Below, piece after piece: positions 32,707 to 42,114 of a stretch of 64,000 nt of DNA. Where the stretch lies: positions 186,001 to 250,000 of the forward strand of contig NZ_JAAALO010000003.1 of the NCBI RefSeq assembly GCF_009908295.1, in the 5' to 3' direction. Each line of letters begins with the position of its first letter. Position 1 is the first letter of the stretch. Position numbers and translations under genes: made by a program. This DNA is from Micromonospora rubida. Its GTDB lineage: Bacteria; Actinomycetota; Actinomycetes; Mycobacteriales; Micromonosporaceae. The notes beneath the pieces are model-generated. The model was not told where the DNA came from. It made no database searches and worked only from the letters and a program-made list of their open reading frames with translations.

Positions 32707-33894
32707 TCAGTCGGCGAGGCCGATCGGGCCCTCTCGGGGGCCCTCCTCGCTGGCCGGCTGCACCGCCAGCGACGGGAAGTCGGCCAGGTCGCCCTCCGGC
32801 TCGGCGTCCCACTCGGGGAAGACCAGGTCGCTCTGGAGGTAGAGGCAGAGCAGTTGGGTCAGGTGGCTCAGCCCGTCGAGGTGGGTGCGCTCGTGGCCGT
32901 GGGTGGCGTCCACCCCGAAGCCGAGCAGCGCCACCCGGGCGTGCGCGCCCGCCTCGACCGCCGCCGCCACGTCCGAGCGGTAGTACTCGAAGACGTCCCG
33001 GACCAGGTCCACCCCGTGCTCGCGGGCGATCGTCGCCAGGTTGCGGGTGAGGTGGTAGTCGAACGGGCCGACGCCGTCGCCCATCGCCAGGGTGGCCGCG
33101 TTCTCCCGGGACTGCTGCCCGGGGGCGACCACCGCGGCGTCCACGGAGACGATCTCCGCGACGTCCGGGTCCAGGCCGTGGCTGGCCCCGTGCCCGATCT
33201 CCTCGGTGACCGTGACCAGCAGGTGTGCGGTCACCGCCGGGGTCACACCCGCGTCGACCATCGCCTTGAACGCGGTCAGCACCGCCGCCACCCCGGCCTT
33301 GTCGTCCAGGTGCCGGGACTTGACGTACCCGCTGGGGGTGACCGTCGGGTTGGGCAGGAACGCCACGAAGTCCCCGGCGTCGATGCCGAGGGCGCGCAGC
33401 CCGGCCTCGTCGTCCACCGGCTCGTCGACCCGGACCTCGACCTGCTCCCAGCCGACCCCCTGGAAGTCGACGGCCTCGTTGTAGCGGTGCCCGCTGGCCT
33501 TGAGCGGCAGGACCTGGCCGGTGACCACCCGGTCCAGGTCGTCGGTGAAGATCCGCACGTGCGCGCCCTCGGCGAACCGGGCGCTGTGCGTGCCGATCTG
33601 CATCAGCTCCAGCCGGCCGTTCTCCTTGAGCCGCTTCACCATGCCGCCGATGGTGTCGGTGTGCACCACGATCGCCCGGTCCGCGCCGGTCTGCCGGGGG
33701 CCCGGCAGGCAGGCGCCCAGCGCGCCGCGCCGGGTCAGGGTGGAGGAGATCCCGAACGCGGAGAGGCGCTCGCCGACGTACTGCTGCACGTGGTCTGTGC
33801 GCCCGGACGGGCTCGGGATCTCCAGCAGCTCCAGCAGCACCTGGCGGAGGTAGTCCAGGTCGATCTTCAGCGGAACGGGCTTGCGTGCGGTCAT
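32707..33894 (-). CDS. M42-family aminopeptidase-like protein of the NAGGN operon
   Basis: The protein has 395 residues and is a metallopeptidase of the M42/M20 fold. It has VVHTDTIGGMVK (first zinc His-x-Asp), GYVKSRHLDDKAGVAAVL (bridging Asp), TVTEEIGHGAS (catalytic Glu-Glu) and SVDAAVVAPGQ, with a terminal zinc His in THGHERTHLDGL. This subfamily is found together with asnO and ngg in osmoprotectant loci and may degrade or recycle the dipeptide. ATG 33894 overlaps the ngg stop (ATGA). It is the last gene of a three-gene operon. Confidence 0.9.
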   Translation of the reverse strand: MTARKPVPLKIDLDYLRQVLLELLEIPSPSGRTDHVQQYVGERLSAFGISSTLTRRGALGACLPGPRQTGADRAIVVHTDTIGGMVKRLKENGRLELMQIGTHSARFAEGAHVRIFTDDLDRVVTGQVLPLKASGHRYNEAVDFQGVGWEQVEVRVDEPVDDEAGLRALGIDAGDFVAFLPNPTVTPSGYVKSRHLDDKAGVAAVLTAFKAMVDAGVTPAVTAHLLVTVTEEIGHGASHGLDPDVAEIVSVDAAVVAPGQQSRENAATLAMGDGVGPFDYHLTRNLATIAREHGVDLVRDVFEYYRSDVAAAVEAGAHARVALLGFGVDATHGHERTHLDGLSHLTQLLCLYLQSDLVFPEWDAEPEGDLADFPSLAVQPASEEGPREGPIGLAD

Positions 33895-35726
33895 GCCTGA
33901 GAGCTTGCCGCACCGGCCGGTGACCAGAGGCGTTGCGGTGCCCGCGTGCCGGGGAAGAGCAGGTCGACGAAGCGCTCGGCGGTCGGCTGCGGCTCGTGGT
34001 TGGCCAGGCCGGGCCGCTCGTTCGCCTCGATGAACACGTGCTCCGGTCGGTCGGGGGCGGGAACCAGCAGGTCGACCCCCGTGACCGGGATGTCCAGCGC
34101 CCGGCTGGCGGCCACGCACGCCTCGGCGATCTCCGGGTGCAGCTCGCCGGTGACGTCGTGGATCGTCCCGCCGGTGTGCAGGTTCGCGGTCCGGCGGACG
34201 GCCAGCACCGTGCCCTCGGGCAGCACGTCGTGCAGCTCGTACCCGGCCTCGGCGAGCACGTCCCGGGTCATGTCGTCCACCGGGATGCGGGACTCTCCGC
34301 CGGTGGCGGCGGCCCGGCGGCGGCTCTGCCGCTCGATCAGCTCGGCGATGTCGTGCACCCCGTCGCCGGTCACCTGAGCGGGCCGGCGGACGGCCGCGGC
34401 GACCACCTCGTGGTCGATGACGATCACCCGCAGGTCCTCGCCGTCGTGCAGCTCCTCGACGAGCACGTCCGGGCAGAAGCCCCGGGCCAGCGCGACGGCG
34501 GTGGCCAGCGCCTCCGGGGTGCGCACCCCGACGGTGATGCCGTTGCCCTGCTCGCCGCGCGCCGGCTTAACCACCACCCGGCCCACCTCGGCCAGGAACG
34601 CGGCGTCGGCGTCGTCCCCGGTGGCGGTCCGGCCACGCGGCACCGACAGGCCCGCCTCGGTGAGGATCCGCCGGGTGACCCGCTTGTCGTCGCACCGGCT
34701 CATCGCCACCGCCGAGGTCAGCTCCGACAGCGACTCGCGGGTGACGATCGTCCGGCCGCCGTTGCTCAGCCGCAGCTCACCCCACTCGGGGTCGGTGACC
34801 TCCACCCGGATGCCCCGGCGCATCGCCTCGTCCGCGACGATCCTCGCGTACGGGTTGAGCCGGTCGTACCCCGGCGGGGTGGCGGGCAGGAAGAGCGGCG
34901 CGTTGATCGGGTTCTTCCGCTTCACGCAGAGCGTGGCGGTGCGGTAGAAGCCGAGCCGCTCGTACAGCCGGATCGCCCCGGTGTTCTCGGCCAGCACCGA
35001 CAGGTCGACGAACGACCGGCCGCGCTCGGTGAGCCGGGCGGCCAGTTCGGTGAGCAGGGCCTGGCCGGTGCCGGGCGGGGCGGTGTTGAAGTCCACGGTG
35101 AGGCACCACAGGCTGGCGCCGTTGTCCGGGTCGGCGAAGACCGCCACGTGGTCCACGCCGGTGATCGTGCCGACCACGTCCCCGGTGGCGTCCTCGGCCA
35201 CCAGGTGCAGGAACCGGTCCGTGCGGGCGTTGTCGACCAGCACGTCGACCGGTGCGGTGACCATGCCGTTGCGGGCGTAGATCCGGTTCACCGCGTCCGC
35301 GTCGTCGGCGTCGCGCAGCGTCCGGATCCGCAGCCCGGGCAGGTCGTCGGCCTCACGGGTGGCCGGGCTGTCGGCCGGGCCGGCGGGCAGCCGCAGCCGG
35401 TACGTCAGCGACGGGTCGATGAACAGCTCGTCGGGCAGTCGGGACACCAGCACGTGCGGGTCGCGCAGGTAGATGCAGATGTCCCGGGCGCCGGCGGCCT
35501 CCGAGCGCAGCACCGCGGCCACGGCGGCCTGGTCGGTGAAGGTCTGGCCGAAGACCAGCCGCCCCCAGCCGCAGTCGAGCACCACGCCGTCGCCTCCGGT
35601 CGGCCGGTCCGCCTCGGCCGGGGCTGGGGCCACGGGGTCCCCGCCCGGCCCGACCCGCTCGCGTCGCCGGCCGAGCACGCGTTCCCGGTCGGTGGGTGCC
35701 GTCCCGGTCGCCAGTGTGTCGCTCAC
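33891..35726 (-). CDS. ngg: N-acetylglutaminylglutamine synthetase (GNAT + ATP-grasp)
   Basis: The protein has 611 residues. After an N-terminal ~100-residue region comes a GNAT domain (~105-250: FLHLVAEDATGDVVGTITG, PPGTGQALLTELAARLTERG, GAIRLYERLGFYRT). A C-terminal ATP-grasp ligase follows (~300-600: RRILTEAGLSVPRG, VVKPARGEQGNGITVGV, VLVEELHDGEDLRVIVIDHEVVAAAVRRPAQV, GVDLLVPAPDRPEHVFIEANERPGL). The fused acetyltransferase plus amino-acid ligase builds N-acetylglutaminylglutamine from two glutamines. GTG 35726 lies 2 nt after the asnO stop. The domain order equals that of the Sinorhizobium and Pseudomonas enzymes. Confidence 0.92.
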   Translation of the reverse strand: MSDTLATGTAPTDRERVLGRRRERVGPGGDPVAPAPAEADRPTGGDGVVLDCGWGRLVFGQTFTDQAAVAAVLRSEAAGARDICIYLRDPHVLVSRLPDELFIDPSLTYRLRLPAGPADSPATREADDLPGLRIRTLRDADDADAVNRIYARNGMVTAPVDVLVDNARTDRFLHLVAEDATGDVVGTITGVDHVAVFADPDNGASLWCLTVDFNTAPPGTGQALLTELAARLTERGRSFVDLSVLAENTGAIRLYERLGFYRTATLCVKRKNPINAPLFLPATPPGYDRLNPYARIVADEAMRRGIRVEVTDPEWGELRLSNGGRTIVTRESLSELTSAVAMSRCDDKRVTRRILTEAGLSVPRGRTATGDDADAAFLAEVGRVVVKPARGEQGNGITVGVRTPEALATAVALARGFCPDVLVEELHDGEDLRVIVIDHEVVAAAVRRPAQVTGDGVHDIAELIERQSRRRAAATGGESRIPVDDMTRDVLAEAGYELHDVLPEGTVLAVRRTANLHTGGTIHDVTGELHPEIAEACVAASRALDIPVTGVDLLVPAPDRPEHVFIEANERPGLANHEPQPTAERFVDLLFPGTRAPQRLWSPAGAASSQA

Positions 35727-35728
35727 CG

Positions 35729-37522
35729 TCAGTCGATTCCGTGGCTCTGGAGCCACATTTCCAGGAGTCCCAGCTGCCACAGCTTGTTTCCGTTCAACGG
35801 GGTGAGTTCGGCGTTCGGGTCGGACAGCAGCGCGTCGACGTACTCGGCGCGGAACAGGCCGCGCTGGCGGGCCTGCGGCGCGTGCAGCGCGTCGCGTACC
35901 CGGTCGAGGAGCTTGCCCTCCAGGTGGGTGAGGCCCGGCACGGGGAAGTAGCCCTTCGGCCGGTCGATGACCTCGTGCGGCAGGACCCGGCGGCCGATCT
36001 CCTTCAGCACGCCCTTGCCGCCCTGGGCCAGCTTCAGCTCCGGCGGGCAGCTCGCGGCCAGCTCCACGAACTCGTGGTCGAGGAACGGCACCCGGGCCTC
36101 CAGCCCGTGCGCCATGGTCATGTTGTCGACCCGCTTCACCGGGTCGTCGGTGAGCATGACCTGGGTGTCGATCCGCAGGCCGGCGTCGACCGCCGTCTGC
36201 GCGCCGGGCCGGGCCAGGTGGGCGGCCACGAACTCCCGCGCCGGGTCGCCGTCGGCCAGCCACGCCGGGTCGAGGACCCGGGCCAGCCCGGCCGCGTCCC
36301 GGTCGAAGAACGCCTTCGCGTACGTCTCGACGGCCCGCTCCCGGTCGACGCCGGCCAGCGGCGGGTACCAGTGGTAGCCGCCGAGGATCTCGTCCGCGCC
36401 CTGGCCGGACTGGACCACCTTGACGTGCTTCGACACCTCCTGGCTGAGCAGGTAGAACGCCACGCAGTCGTGGCTGACCATCGGCTCGCTCATGGCCGCC
36501 ACGGCCGCCTCCAGGGGCGGCAGCAGGTCGCGGGCGGCCACCCGGATCTGGTGGTGGTCGGTGCCGAACGTCTTCGCCACCAGGTCGGAGTAGACGAACT
36601 CGTCGCCGGACCGCCCGCCGACGGCGTCGAAGCCGATGGAGAACGTGGACAGGCCGCGCTGGCCCTCGCCGGCCAGCAGGGCCACCACCAGGCTGGAGTC
36701 CAGCCCGCCGGAGAGCAGCACGCCGACCGGGACGTCGGCGACCATCCGGCGGCGCACCGCCGTGGTCAGCGACTCCAGCAGGGCGTCCTCCCAGTCGCGG
36801 GCGGACCAGCCGGCCCGCTCCTCGTGCCGGGTGAAGGACGGGTCCCAGTAGACCCGCTCGCGGCTGGTGCCGTCCGCCTCGTACACCCGGACGGTGGCCG
36901 GGGGCAGCTTGGCGACCCCGCGCAGGATCGTGCGCGGCGGCGGCACGATGCTGTGGAAGCTCAGGTAGTGGGCGAGCGCCACCGGGTCGATCGTGGTGTC
37001 CACGCCGCCGCCGGCCAGCAGGGCCGGCAGGGTGCTGGCGAAGCGCACCACGCCCGGGGTCTCGGCCAGGTAGAGCGGCTTGATGCCGAGCCGGTCCCGG
37101 GCCAGCACCAGCCGGCCGGTGTCCCGCTCGCTGATCGCCACGGCGAACATGCCGACCAGGTGGTCGACGAAGTCCGGCCCCCACTCGGCGTACGCCTTGA
37201 CGACCACTTCGCTGTCGCCGGAGGAGAAGAACCGGTGGCCCTTGGCCTGGAGCTCCTCGCGCAGCTCACGGTAGTTGTAGACGCAGCCGTTGAAGACCCC
37301 GGTCAGCCCGGACGCCGGGTCGACCAGCGGCTGCCCGCTGGCGGCCGACAGGTCGATGATCTTCAGGCGGCGGTGGCCGAGGGCGGTCGGCCCCTGGGAC
37401 CACACCCCGCTGTCGTCGGGGCCCCGGTCGCTCATCGTGGCCGCCATGCGCTCCACCGCCGCGACGTCGGCCCGTGAGCCGTCGCGGCGAAATTCCCCAG
37501 CCAGTCCGCACATGCCAGACAA
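35729..37522 (-). CDS. asnO: N-acetylglutaminylglutamine amidotransferase (asparagine synthase-like)
   Basis: The protein has 597 residues. The class II glutamine amidotransferase N-terminus MCGLAGEFR (catalytic Cys2), RGPDDSG and FNGCVYNYRELREEL are followed by the synthetase domain with the PP-loop GVLLSGGLDSSLVVALLA, HHQIRVAARDLLPPLEAAVAAMSEP and GQGADEILGGYHWYP. It converts the C-terminal carboxylate of N-acetylglutaminylglutamine to the amide, yielding the osmolyte NAGGN. It is the first gene of the asnO-ngg-peptidase operon, with only 2 nt to ngg. An osmotic trigger would be expected but no operator is recognisable. Confidence 0.92.
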   Translation of the reverse strand: MSGMCGLAGEFRRDGSRADVAAVERMAATMSDRGPDDSGVWSQGPTALGHRRLKIIDLSAASGQPLVDPASGLTGVFNGCVYNYRELREELQAKGHRFFSSGDSEVVVKAYAEWGPDFVDHLVGMFAVAISERDTGRLVLARDRLGIKPLYLAETPGVVRFASTLPALLAGGGVDTTIDPVALAHYLSFHSIVPPPRTILRGVAKLPPATVRVYEADGTSRERVYWDPSFTRHEERAGWSARDWEDALLESLTTAVRRRMVADVPVGVLLSGGLDSSLVVALLAGEGQRGLSTFSIGFDAVGGRSGDEFVYSDLVAKTFGTDHHQIRVAARDLLPPLEAAVAAMSEPMVSHDCVAFYLLSQEVSKHVKVVQSGQGADEILGGYHWYPPLAGVDRERAVETYAKAFFDRDAAGLARVLDPAWLADGDPAREFVAAHLARPGAQTAVDAGLRIDTQVMLTDDPVKRVDNMTMAHGLEARVPFLDHEFVELAASCPPELKLAQGGKGVLKEIGRRVLPHEVIDRPKGYFPVPGLTHLEGKLLDRVRDALHAPQARQRGLFRAEYVDALLSDPNAELTPLNGNKLWQLGLLEMWLQSHGID

Positions 37523-37863
37523 TGCTGCCAGAGGTGAGCGCGATTCGCCTGTTGAGATGATGCGGCCGTCGCCACCTGCTTGCTAAAATGCGCGCCGCCG
37601 TACCCGGGATGGCTTCCGCGCGGGCATTCGCGCCCGGCCCCGGCGGCCTGCTCGGCTACTCCTCGCGACCTGCCCGGTTCGCCCGGCCGACCGGGTGTGA
37701 CAAACGCCGCACCGGTGGAACGCCGCCGTCCGCCCGTCGCCCGTACCCGCCGATCGGCCCCGCCCCGCCAGCACCGCCGTGTCGGGTTTCCATCCCGGCG
37801 GGGCATGGAGTCCAGTTCGTTCCCGTGCCACGCTCACCGGTGAGCCACGAGGAGGCGATGCTG
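37523..37863. other. Divergent intergenic region between asnO and the LamG/PKD gene
   Basis: No gene is seen here. A TGC-TAAAAT extended -10 element lies at 37581-37589 on the plus strand, ~270 nt before the LamG gene. The rest is GC-rich with imperfect GGCCCCG/CGGGGCC-type inverted repeats. It probably holds promoters for both directions. GAGGAGG at 37849-37855 is the RBS of the plus-strand gene. Confidence 0.4.
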
Positions 37864-39516
37864 ATGCGCGCGACGACGCGACGACGGGTTGTCAGTACGG
37901 TCGGCCGGCTCGCCGTGGCCACCACGCTGGCCGCCGCCGGGGTGCTGGTCGGGGCGTCCCCGGCGCAGGCGGTCGCCACCCGGACGGTGGCCTTCTGGAG
38001 CATGGACGAGCCGGCGGGCGCCGCGGTCCTCGCCGACAGCAGCGGCAACGGCCGGCACGGGACCGTCGGCGCCGAGGTGGCCGCCGGGGTGCGCTACGCG
38101 GGCGCGACCGCCCACCGGTTCGCGTACCACAACCCCGTCGACCACGAGTACGTGCCGGGACACGTCGACCTGGTGCCGGCGAGCAACGAGTTCAACCCCG
38201 AGGCCGGGGACTTCTCGTTCACGATTCGGTACCGCACCACACGCTCCTTCGGCAACATCCTGCAGAAGGGGCAGGGCAACACGGCCGGCGGCTACTGGAA
38301 GTTCGAGGCGCCGGCCGGCAAGCCCCGGTGCATGTTCCGCGGCGGCGACGGCGCGACGCGCACCGGCTACACGGGCACGTCGATCGCCGACGGGCAGTGG
38401 CACACGGTGACCTGCAACCGCACCTCGACGTACGTCGAGATGTACGTCGACGGCGTGCGCACCAGCCGGCTCACCGGCCCCACCGGGACGATCGCCAACA
38501 ACTGGCAGCTCTCCGTCGGCGGTAAGAGCGCCTGCGACGGGGTGGACGTCACCTGCGACTACTTCGCCGGCGACATCGACTGGATCAGGCTGCTCAAGGG
38601 CCCCGGCGGGGCGGCCAACACCCCGCCCGTGGCCCACCTCGCGCCGTCCTGCGCCGGGCTGGTGTGCGCGTTCTCGGCCGCCGGCTCCACCGACGCCGAC
38701 GGGGCGATCCAGGACCACGCCTGGGCCTTCGGCGACGGATCGACCGCCGACACGGACAGCGTCCCGAGCGCCACCCACACGTACGCCGAGGCGGGCACCT
38801 ACCCGGTCACGCTCACCGTCACCGACGACCGGGGTGCCACCGGCACCGTCACCCGGGACGTCACGGTCGCGCCCCTGCCGGAGCTGATCTCGTACGTCGG
38901 GCAGGCCACCGCCAACGCGAACGTCACGACCCACTCCGTCGCGGTGCCCCCGGGTGTCCGGGCGGGCGACGCGCTGCTGCTGTTCCTCAGCCAGAACACC
39001 CACGCCACCACCGGCGAGCCGACCGGGGTGACCGGGTGGACCCGGCTGGACCGCCTCGACGGCGGCTACGCCACCAGCACGGCCTGGTGGAAGGTCGCCG
39101 GCGACGGTGACGCGGGGTCGACCGTGCGGGTCACCCTCGGCGCGCAGTCGAAGGGCAACCTGGTGCTCGCCGCGTACCGGGGGACCGACCCGGCCGGCCC
39201 GGTCGCCGGGCACGCCCGGGCCACCGACCCGGCCAGCTCCGCCGTCCGGGTCACCCCGACCGCCCCGGTCACCGCCGCGCGGGGCTGGGCCGTGTCGTAC
39301 TGGATGCACGGCGACGCCACGTCTACCGCGCTGACCGCCCCGCCCGGCGTCCAGTCGCGCAGCAACGGCTCGCAGACCGGAGGCGGCCGGGTCACCGGGC
39401 TGCTCGCCGACTCCGGGGCCTCGATCCCGACCGGCACGTACGGCGGCCTGAGCGCGACGGGCGCGGCGGCCAGCACCACCGCGACCACCTGGACCGTCGT
39501 CCTACGGGCGGGCTGA
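37864..39516 (+). CDS. Secreted LamG-like and PKD domain protein
   Basis: The protein has 550 residues. A signal peptide (RRVVSTVGRLAVATTLAAAGVLVGASPAQA) is cleaved after AQA. A concanavalin/LamG-like jelly roll follows (~40-245: TVAFWSMDEPAGAAVLADSSGNGRHG, FTIRYRTT, DGQWHTVTCNRTSTYVEMYVDGV, DIDWIRLLKG). Next come a PKD domain (~250-340: WAFGDGSTADTDSVPSATHTYAEAGTYPVTLTVTDDRGA) and a C-terminal beta domain (~345-550) seen in extracellular adhesins or hydrolases. No catalytic domain is recognised, so it is probably a carbohydrate-binding surface protein. ATG 37864 gives 8-nt spacing to GAGGAGG. Confidence 0.88.
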   Translation: MRATTRRRVVSTVGRLAVATTLAAAGVLVGASPAQAVATRTVAFWSMDEPAGAAVLADSSGNGRHGTVGAEVAAGVRYAGATAHRFAYHNPVDHEYVPGHVDLVPASNEFNPEAGDFSFTIRYRTTRSFGNILQKGQGNTAGGYWKFEAPAGKPRCMFRGGDGATRTGYTGTSIADGQWHTVTCNRTSTYVEMYVDGVRTSRLTGPTGTIANNWQLSVGGKSACDGVDVTCDYFAGDIDWIRLLKGPGGAANTPPVAHLAPSCAGLVCAFSAAGSTDADGAIQDHAWAFGDGSTADTDSVPSATHTYAEAGTYPVTLTVTDDRGATGTVTRDVTVAPLPELISYVGQATANANVTTHSVAVPPGVRAGDALLLFLSQNTHATTGEPTGVTGWTRLDRLDGGYATSTAWWKVAGDGDAGSTVRVTLGAQSKGNLVLAAYRGTDPAGPVAGHARATDPASSAVRVTPTAPVTAARGWAVSYWMHGDATSTALTAPPGVQSRSNGSQTGGGRVTGLLADSGASIPTGTYGGLSATGAAASTTATTWTVVLRAG

Positions 39517-39521
39517 CACCG

Positions 39522-39527
<6 letters not shown>
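39511..39527. terminator. Palindrome spanning both stop codons of convergent genes
   Basis: GGCTGAC-ACC-GTCAGCC forms a 7-bp hairpin that contains the TGA of the LamG gene and the TGA of msrA, whose stops are only 5 nt apart. It is a minimal shared 3' end. Confidence 0.5.
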
Positions 39528-40184
<657 letters not shown>

Positions 40185-40331
40185 GGTGGAACTCCTCTCG
40201 TACAACTCCTCGCGTGCAACACCGCCGGGCCCCGGTTCCTTACCCGCCCGGCCCGCGATCAGGCCGCGACCCGCTCCGGCGCGGCGGACCCGGGCGGTGG
40301 CGGGTCCGCCACGACGGGCCTCCGCCCCGGT

Positions 40332-40751
40332 TCAGCCGCCGGCCAGTGCGGCGGCGACCCGTTCGGCGTACCCCCGGGCCTCGGCGTCGTCGGCGTAACG
40401 GGTGCGGGGCCAGAAGAAGCCGCGCAGGCCGTCGCCCTTCGTCCTCGGCACCACGTGGGTGTGCAGGTGCGGCACGGACTGGGACACCCGATTGTTCATC
40501 GCCACGAACGTGCCGCCGGCCCCCAGACCCGACTCCACCGCCACGGCGAGCCGCTGGACCAGCCCGAAGTAGCCGGGAAGCGCGTCCGCCGGCAGGTCGG
40601 CGAGGGTGACCAGGTGGGTGCGCGGCACCACCAGCACGTGCCCCCGGAACACCGGCCGGGTGTCGAGGAAGGCGACCCCTTCCGGGGCGTCGACCACCCG
40701 GAACGCCGGCACGTCGCCCGCCACGATCCCGCAGAACACGCACCCGCCCAT
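40332..40751 (-). CDS. HIT family nucleotide hydrolase
   Basis: The protein has 139 residues. The histidine triad HLHTHVV lies near residue 98, FRGHVLVVPRTHLVTLADL is the family's conserved first half, and the N-terminal CVFCGIVAG adds a CxxC that in some HIT proteins binds zinc. Family members hydrolyse nucleoside phosphoramidates or dinucleoside polyphosphates. ATG 40751 is leaderless, with TAGCCT 6 nt upstream. It is divergent from metB. Confidence 0.93.
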   Translation of the reverse strand: MGGCVFCGIVAGDVPAFRVVDAPEGVAFLDTRPVFRGHVLVVPRTHLVTLADLPADALPGYFGLVQRLAVAVESGLGAGGTFVAMNNRVSQSVPHLHTHVVPRTKGDGLRGFFWPRTRYADDAEARGYAERVAAALAGG

Positions 40752-40757
40752 CCGGCC

Positions 40758-40763
40758 AGGCTA
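40758..40763 (-). promoter_or_regulatory. -10 box for leaderless HIT gene
   Basis: TAGCCT on the minus strand ends 6 nt before ATG 40751, with no Shine-Dalgarno. Confidence 0.5.
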
Positions 40764-40936
40764 GTCCGGCGGGGGTGTCCGCCGCTGCCCGCAAGCAAGC
40801 GCATGTCGGGTCACAGGCGATGTCCCACTCGCTCCCCGGCACACCCGTCGGGCCGGTCTCGCCGTTCGCCAGGAGCGGTGTAAGGGGACCCGGCCCCGGC
40901 GGAGGCGTTGACGGGGGGCGTTCGCCTCCCACCGAC

Positions 40937-40942
40937 TAACGT
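40937..40942 (+). promoter_or_regulatory. -10 box for leaderless metB
   Basis: TAACGT ends 7 nt before ATG 40950 with no RBS. A TTGACG at 40908-40913 is too far (23 nt) for a classical -35. Confidence 0.55.
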
Positions 40943-40949
40943 CTCGGGC

Positions 40950-42092
40950 ATGAGTCACGGCTTCGACACGCTCGCCATCCACGCCGGACAGGACCCCGAG
41001 GCCCGCACCGGCGCGGTGATCCCACCGATCTACCAGACCAGCACCTACGCCCAGGACGCCGTCGGCGCGCCCCGGCAGGGCTACGAGTACAGCCGCTCCG
41101 GCAACCCCACCCGGGACGCGCTCCAGGAGTGCCTCGCCGCGCTGGAGGGCGGCCCCGTCGGGCTCGCCTTCGCCAGTGGGCTGGCCGCCGAGGACACCCT
41201 GCTGCGCGCCCTCTGCAAGCCGGGCGACCACGTGGTGATCCCGGACGACGCGTACGGCGGCACGTACCGGCTGTTCGCGAAGGTGGCCGAGCGGTGGGGG
41301 CTGGCGTACACCCCGGCCAAGGTCTCCGACGTCGATGCCGTGCGGGCCGCGATCCGGCCCGGCGCGACGCGGATCGTCTGGGTGGAGACGCCGACCAACC
41401 CGCTGCTCGGCATCGCCGACATCGCCGCGCTGGCCGCCGTGGCCCACGACGCCGGGGCGCTGCTGGTGGTGGACAACACCTTCGCGTCGCCGTACCTGCA
41501 GCAGCCGATCGCGCACGGCGCGGACGTGGTGGTGCACTCCACCACCAAGTACGTGGGCGGGCACTCGGACGTCGTCGGCGGCGCGCTGGTGGTGGCCGAC
41601 CGCGGCCTGGGCGAGGAGCTGCGCTTCCACCAGAACGCGATGGGCGCGATCAACGGCCCGTTCGACGCCTGGCTGACCCTGCGTGGCATCAAGACCCTGG
41701 GCGTCCGGATGGACCGGCACTGCGACAACGCCGAGCGGATCGCCACGTACCTGGACGGGCACGCCAAGGTCGCTCAGGTCATCTACCCGGGCCTGCCGTC
41801 GCACCCCGGGCACGAGGTGGCCGCCAAGCAGATGCGCCGGTTCGGCGGCATGATCTCCTTCCGGGCCGCCGGCGGCGAGGAGCACGCCGTGGAGATCTGC
41901 AACCAGGCAAAGTTGTTCGTGCTCGCCGAGTCCCTCGGCGGGGTGGAATCCCTGATCGAGCACCCGGGTCGGATGACACACGCAAGTGCTGCCGGCTCGC
42001 CGCTTGAAGTTCCCGGCGATCTCGTGCGACTGTCTGTCGGCATCGAGACGGTCGACGACCTGCTAGCCGACTTGGAGCAGGCGCTGGGCTGA
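40950..42092 (+). CDS. metB: Cystathionine gamma-synthase / gamma-lyase (MetB type)
   Basis: A 380-residue PLP enzyme of the Cys/Met metabolism family. PLP contacts are YSRSGNPTRDALQECLAALEGG and ASGLAAEDT, the aspartate is VVDNTFASPYLQQP, and the Schiff-base lysine is in VVHSTTKYVGGHSDVVGG (~residue 197). The C-terminal SLGGVESLIEHPGRMTHAS is typical. It joins O-succinylhomoserine and cysteine to cystathionine, and many actinobacterial copies also cleave cystathionine. It is leaderless. The metB-greA-mca order is conserved with M. tuberculosis (Rv1079-Rv1080c-Rv1082). Confidence 0.95.
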   Translation: MSHGFDTLAIHAGQDPEARTGAVIPPIYQTSTYAQDAVGAPRQGYEYSRSGNPTRDALQECLAALEGGPVGLAFASGLAAEDTLLRALCKPGDHVVIPDDAYGGTYRLFAKVAERWGLAYTPAKVSDVDAVRAAIRPGATRIVWVETPTNPLLGIADIAALAAVAHDAGALLVVDNTFASPYLQQPIAHGADVVVHSTTKYVGGHSDVVGGALVVADRGLGEELRFHQNAMGAINGPFDAWLTLRGIKTLGVRMDRHCDNAERIATYLDGHAKVAQVIYPGLPSHPGHEVAAKQMRRFGGMISFRAAGGEEHAVEICNQAKLFVLAESLGGVESLIEHPGRMTHASAAGSPLEVPGDLVRLSVGIETVDDLLADLEQALG

Positions 42093-42114
42093 CCGCTGGC
42101 TGGGGAGGGTGGCC

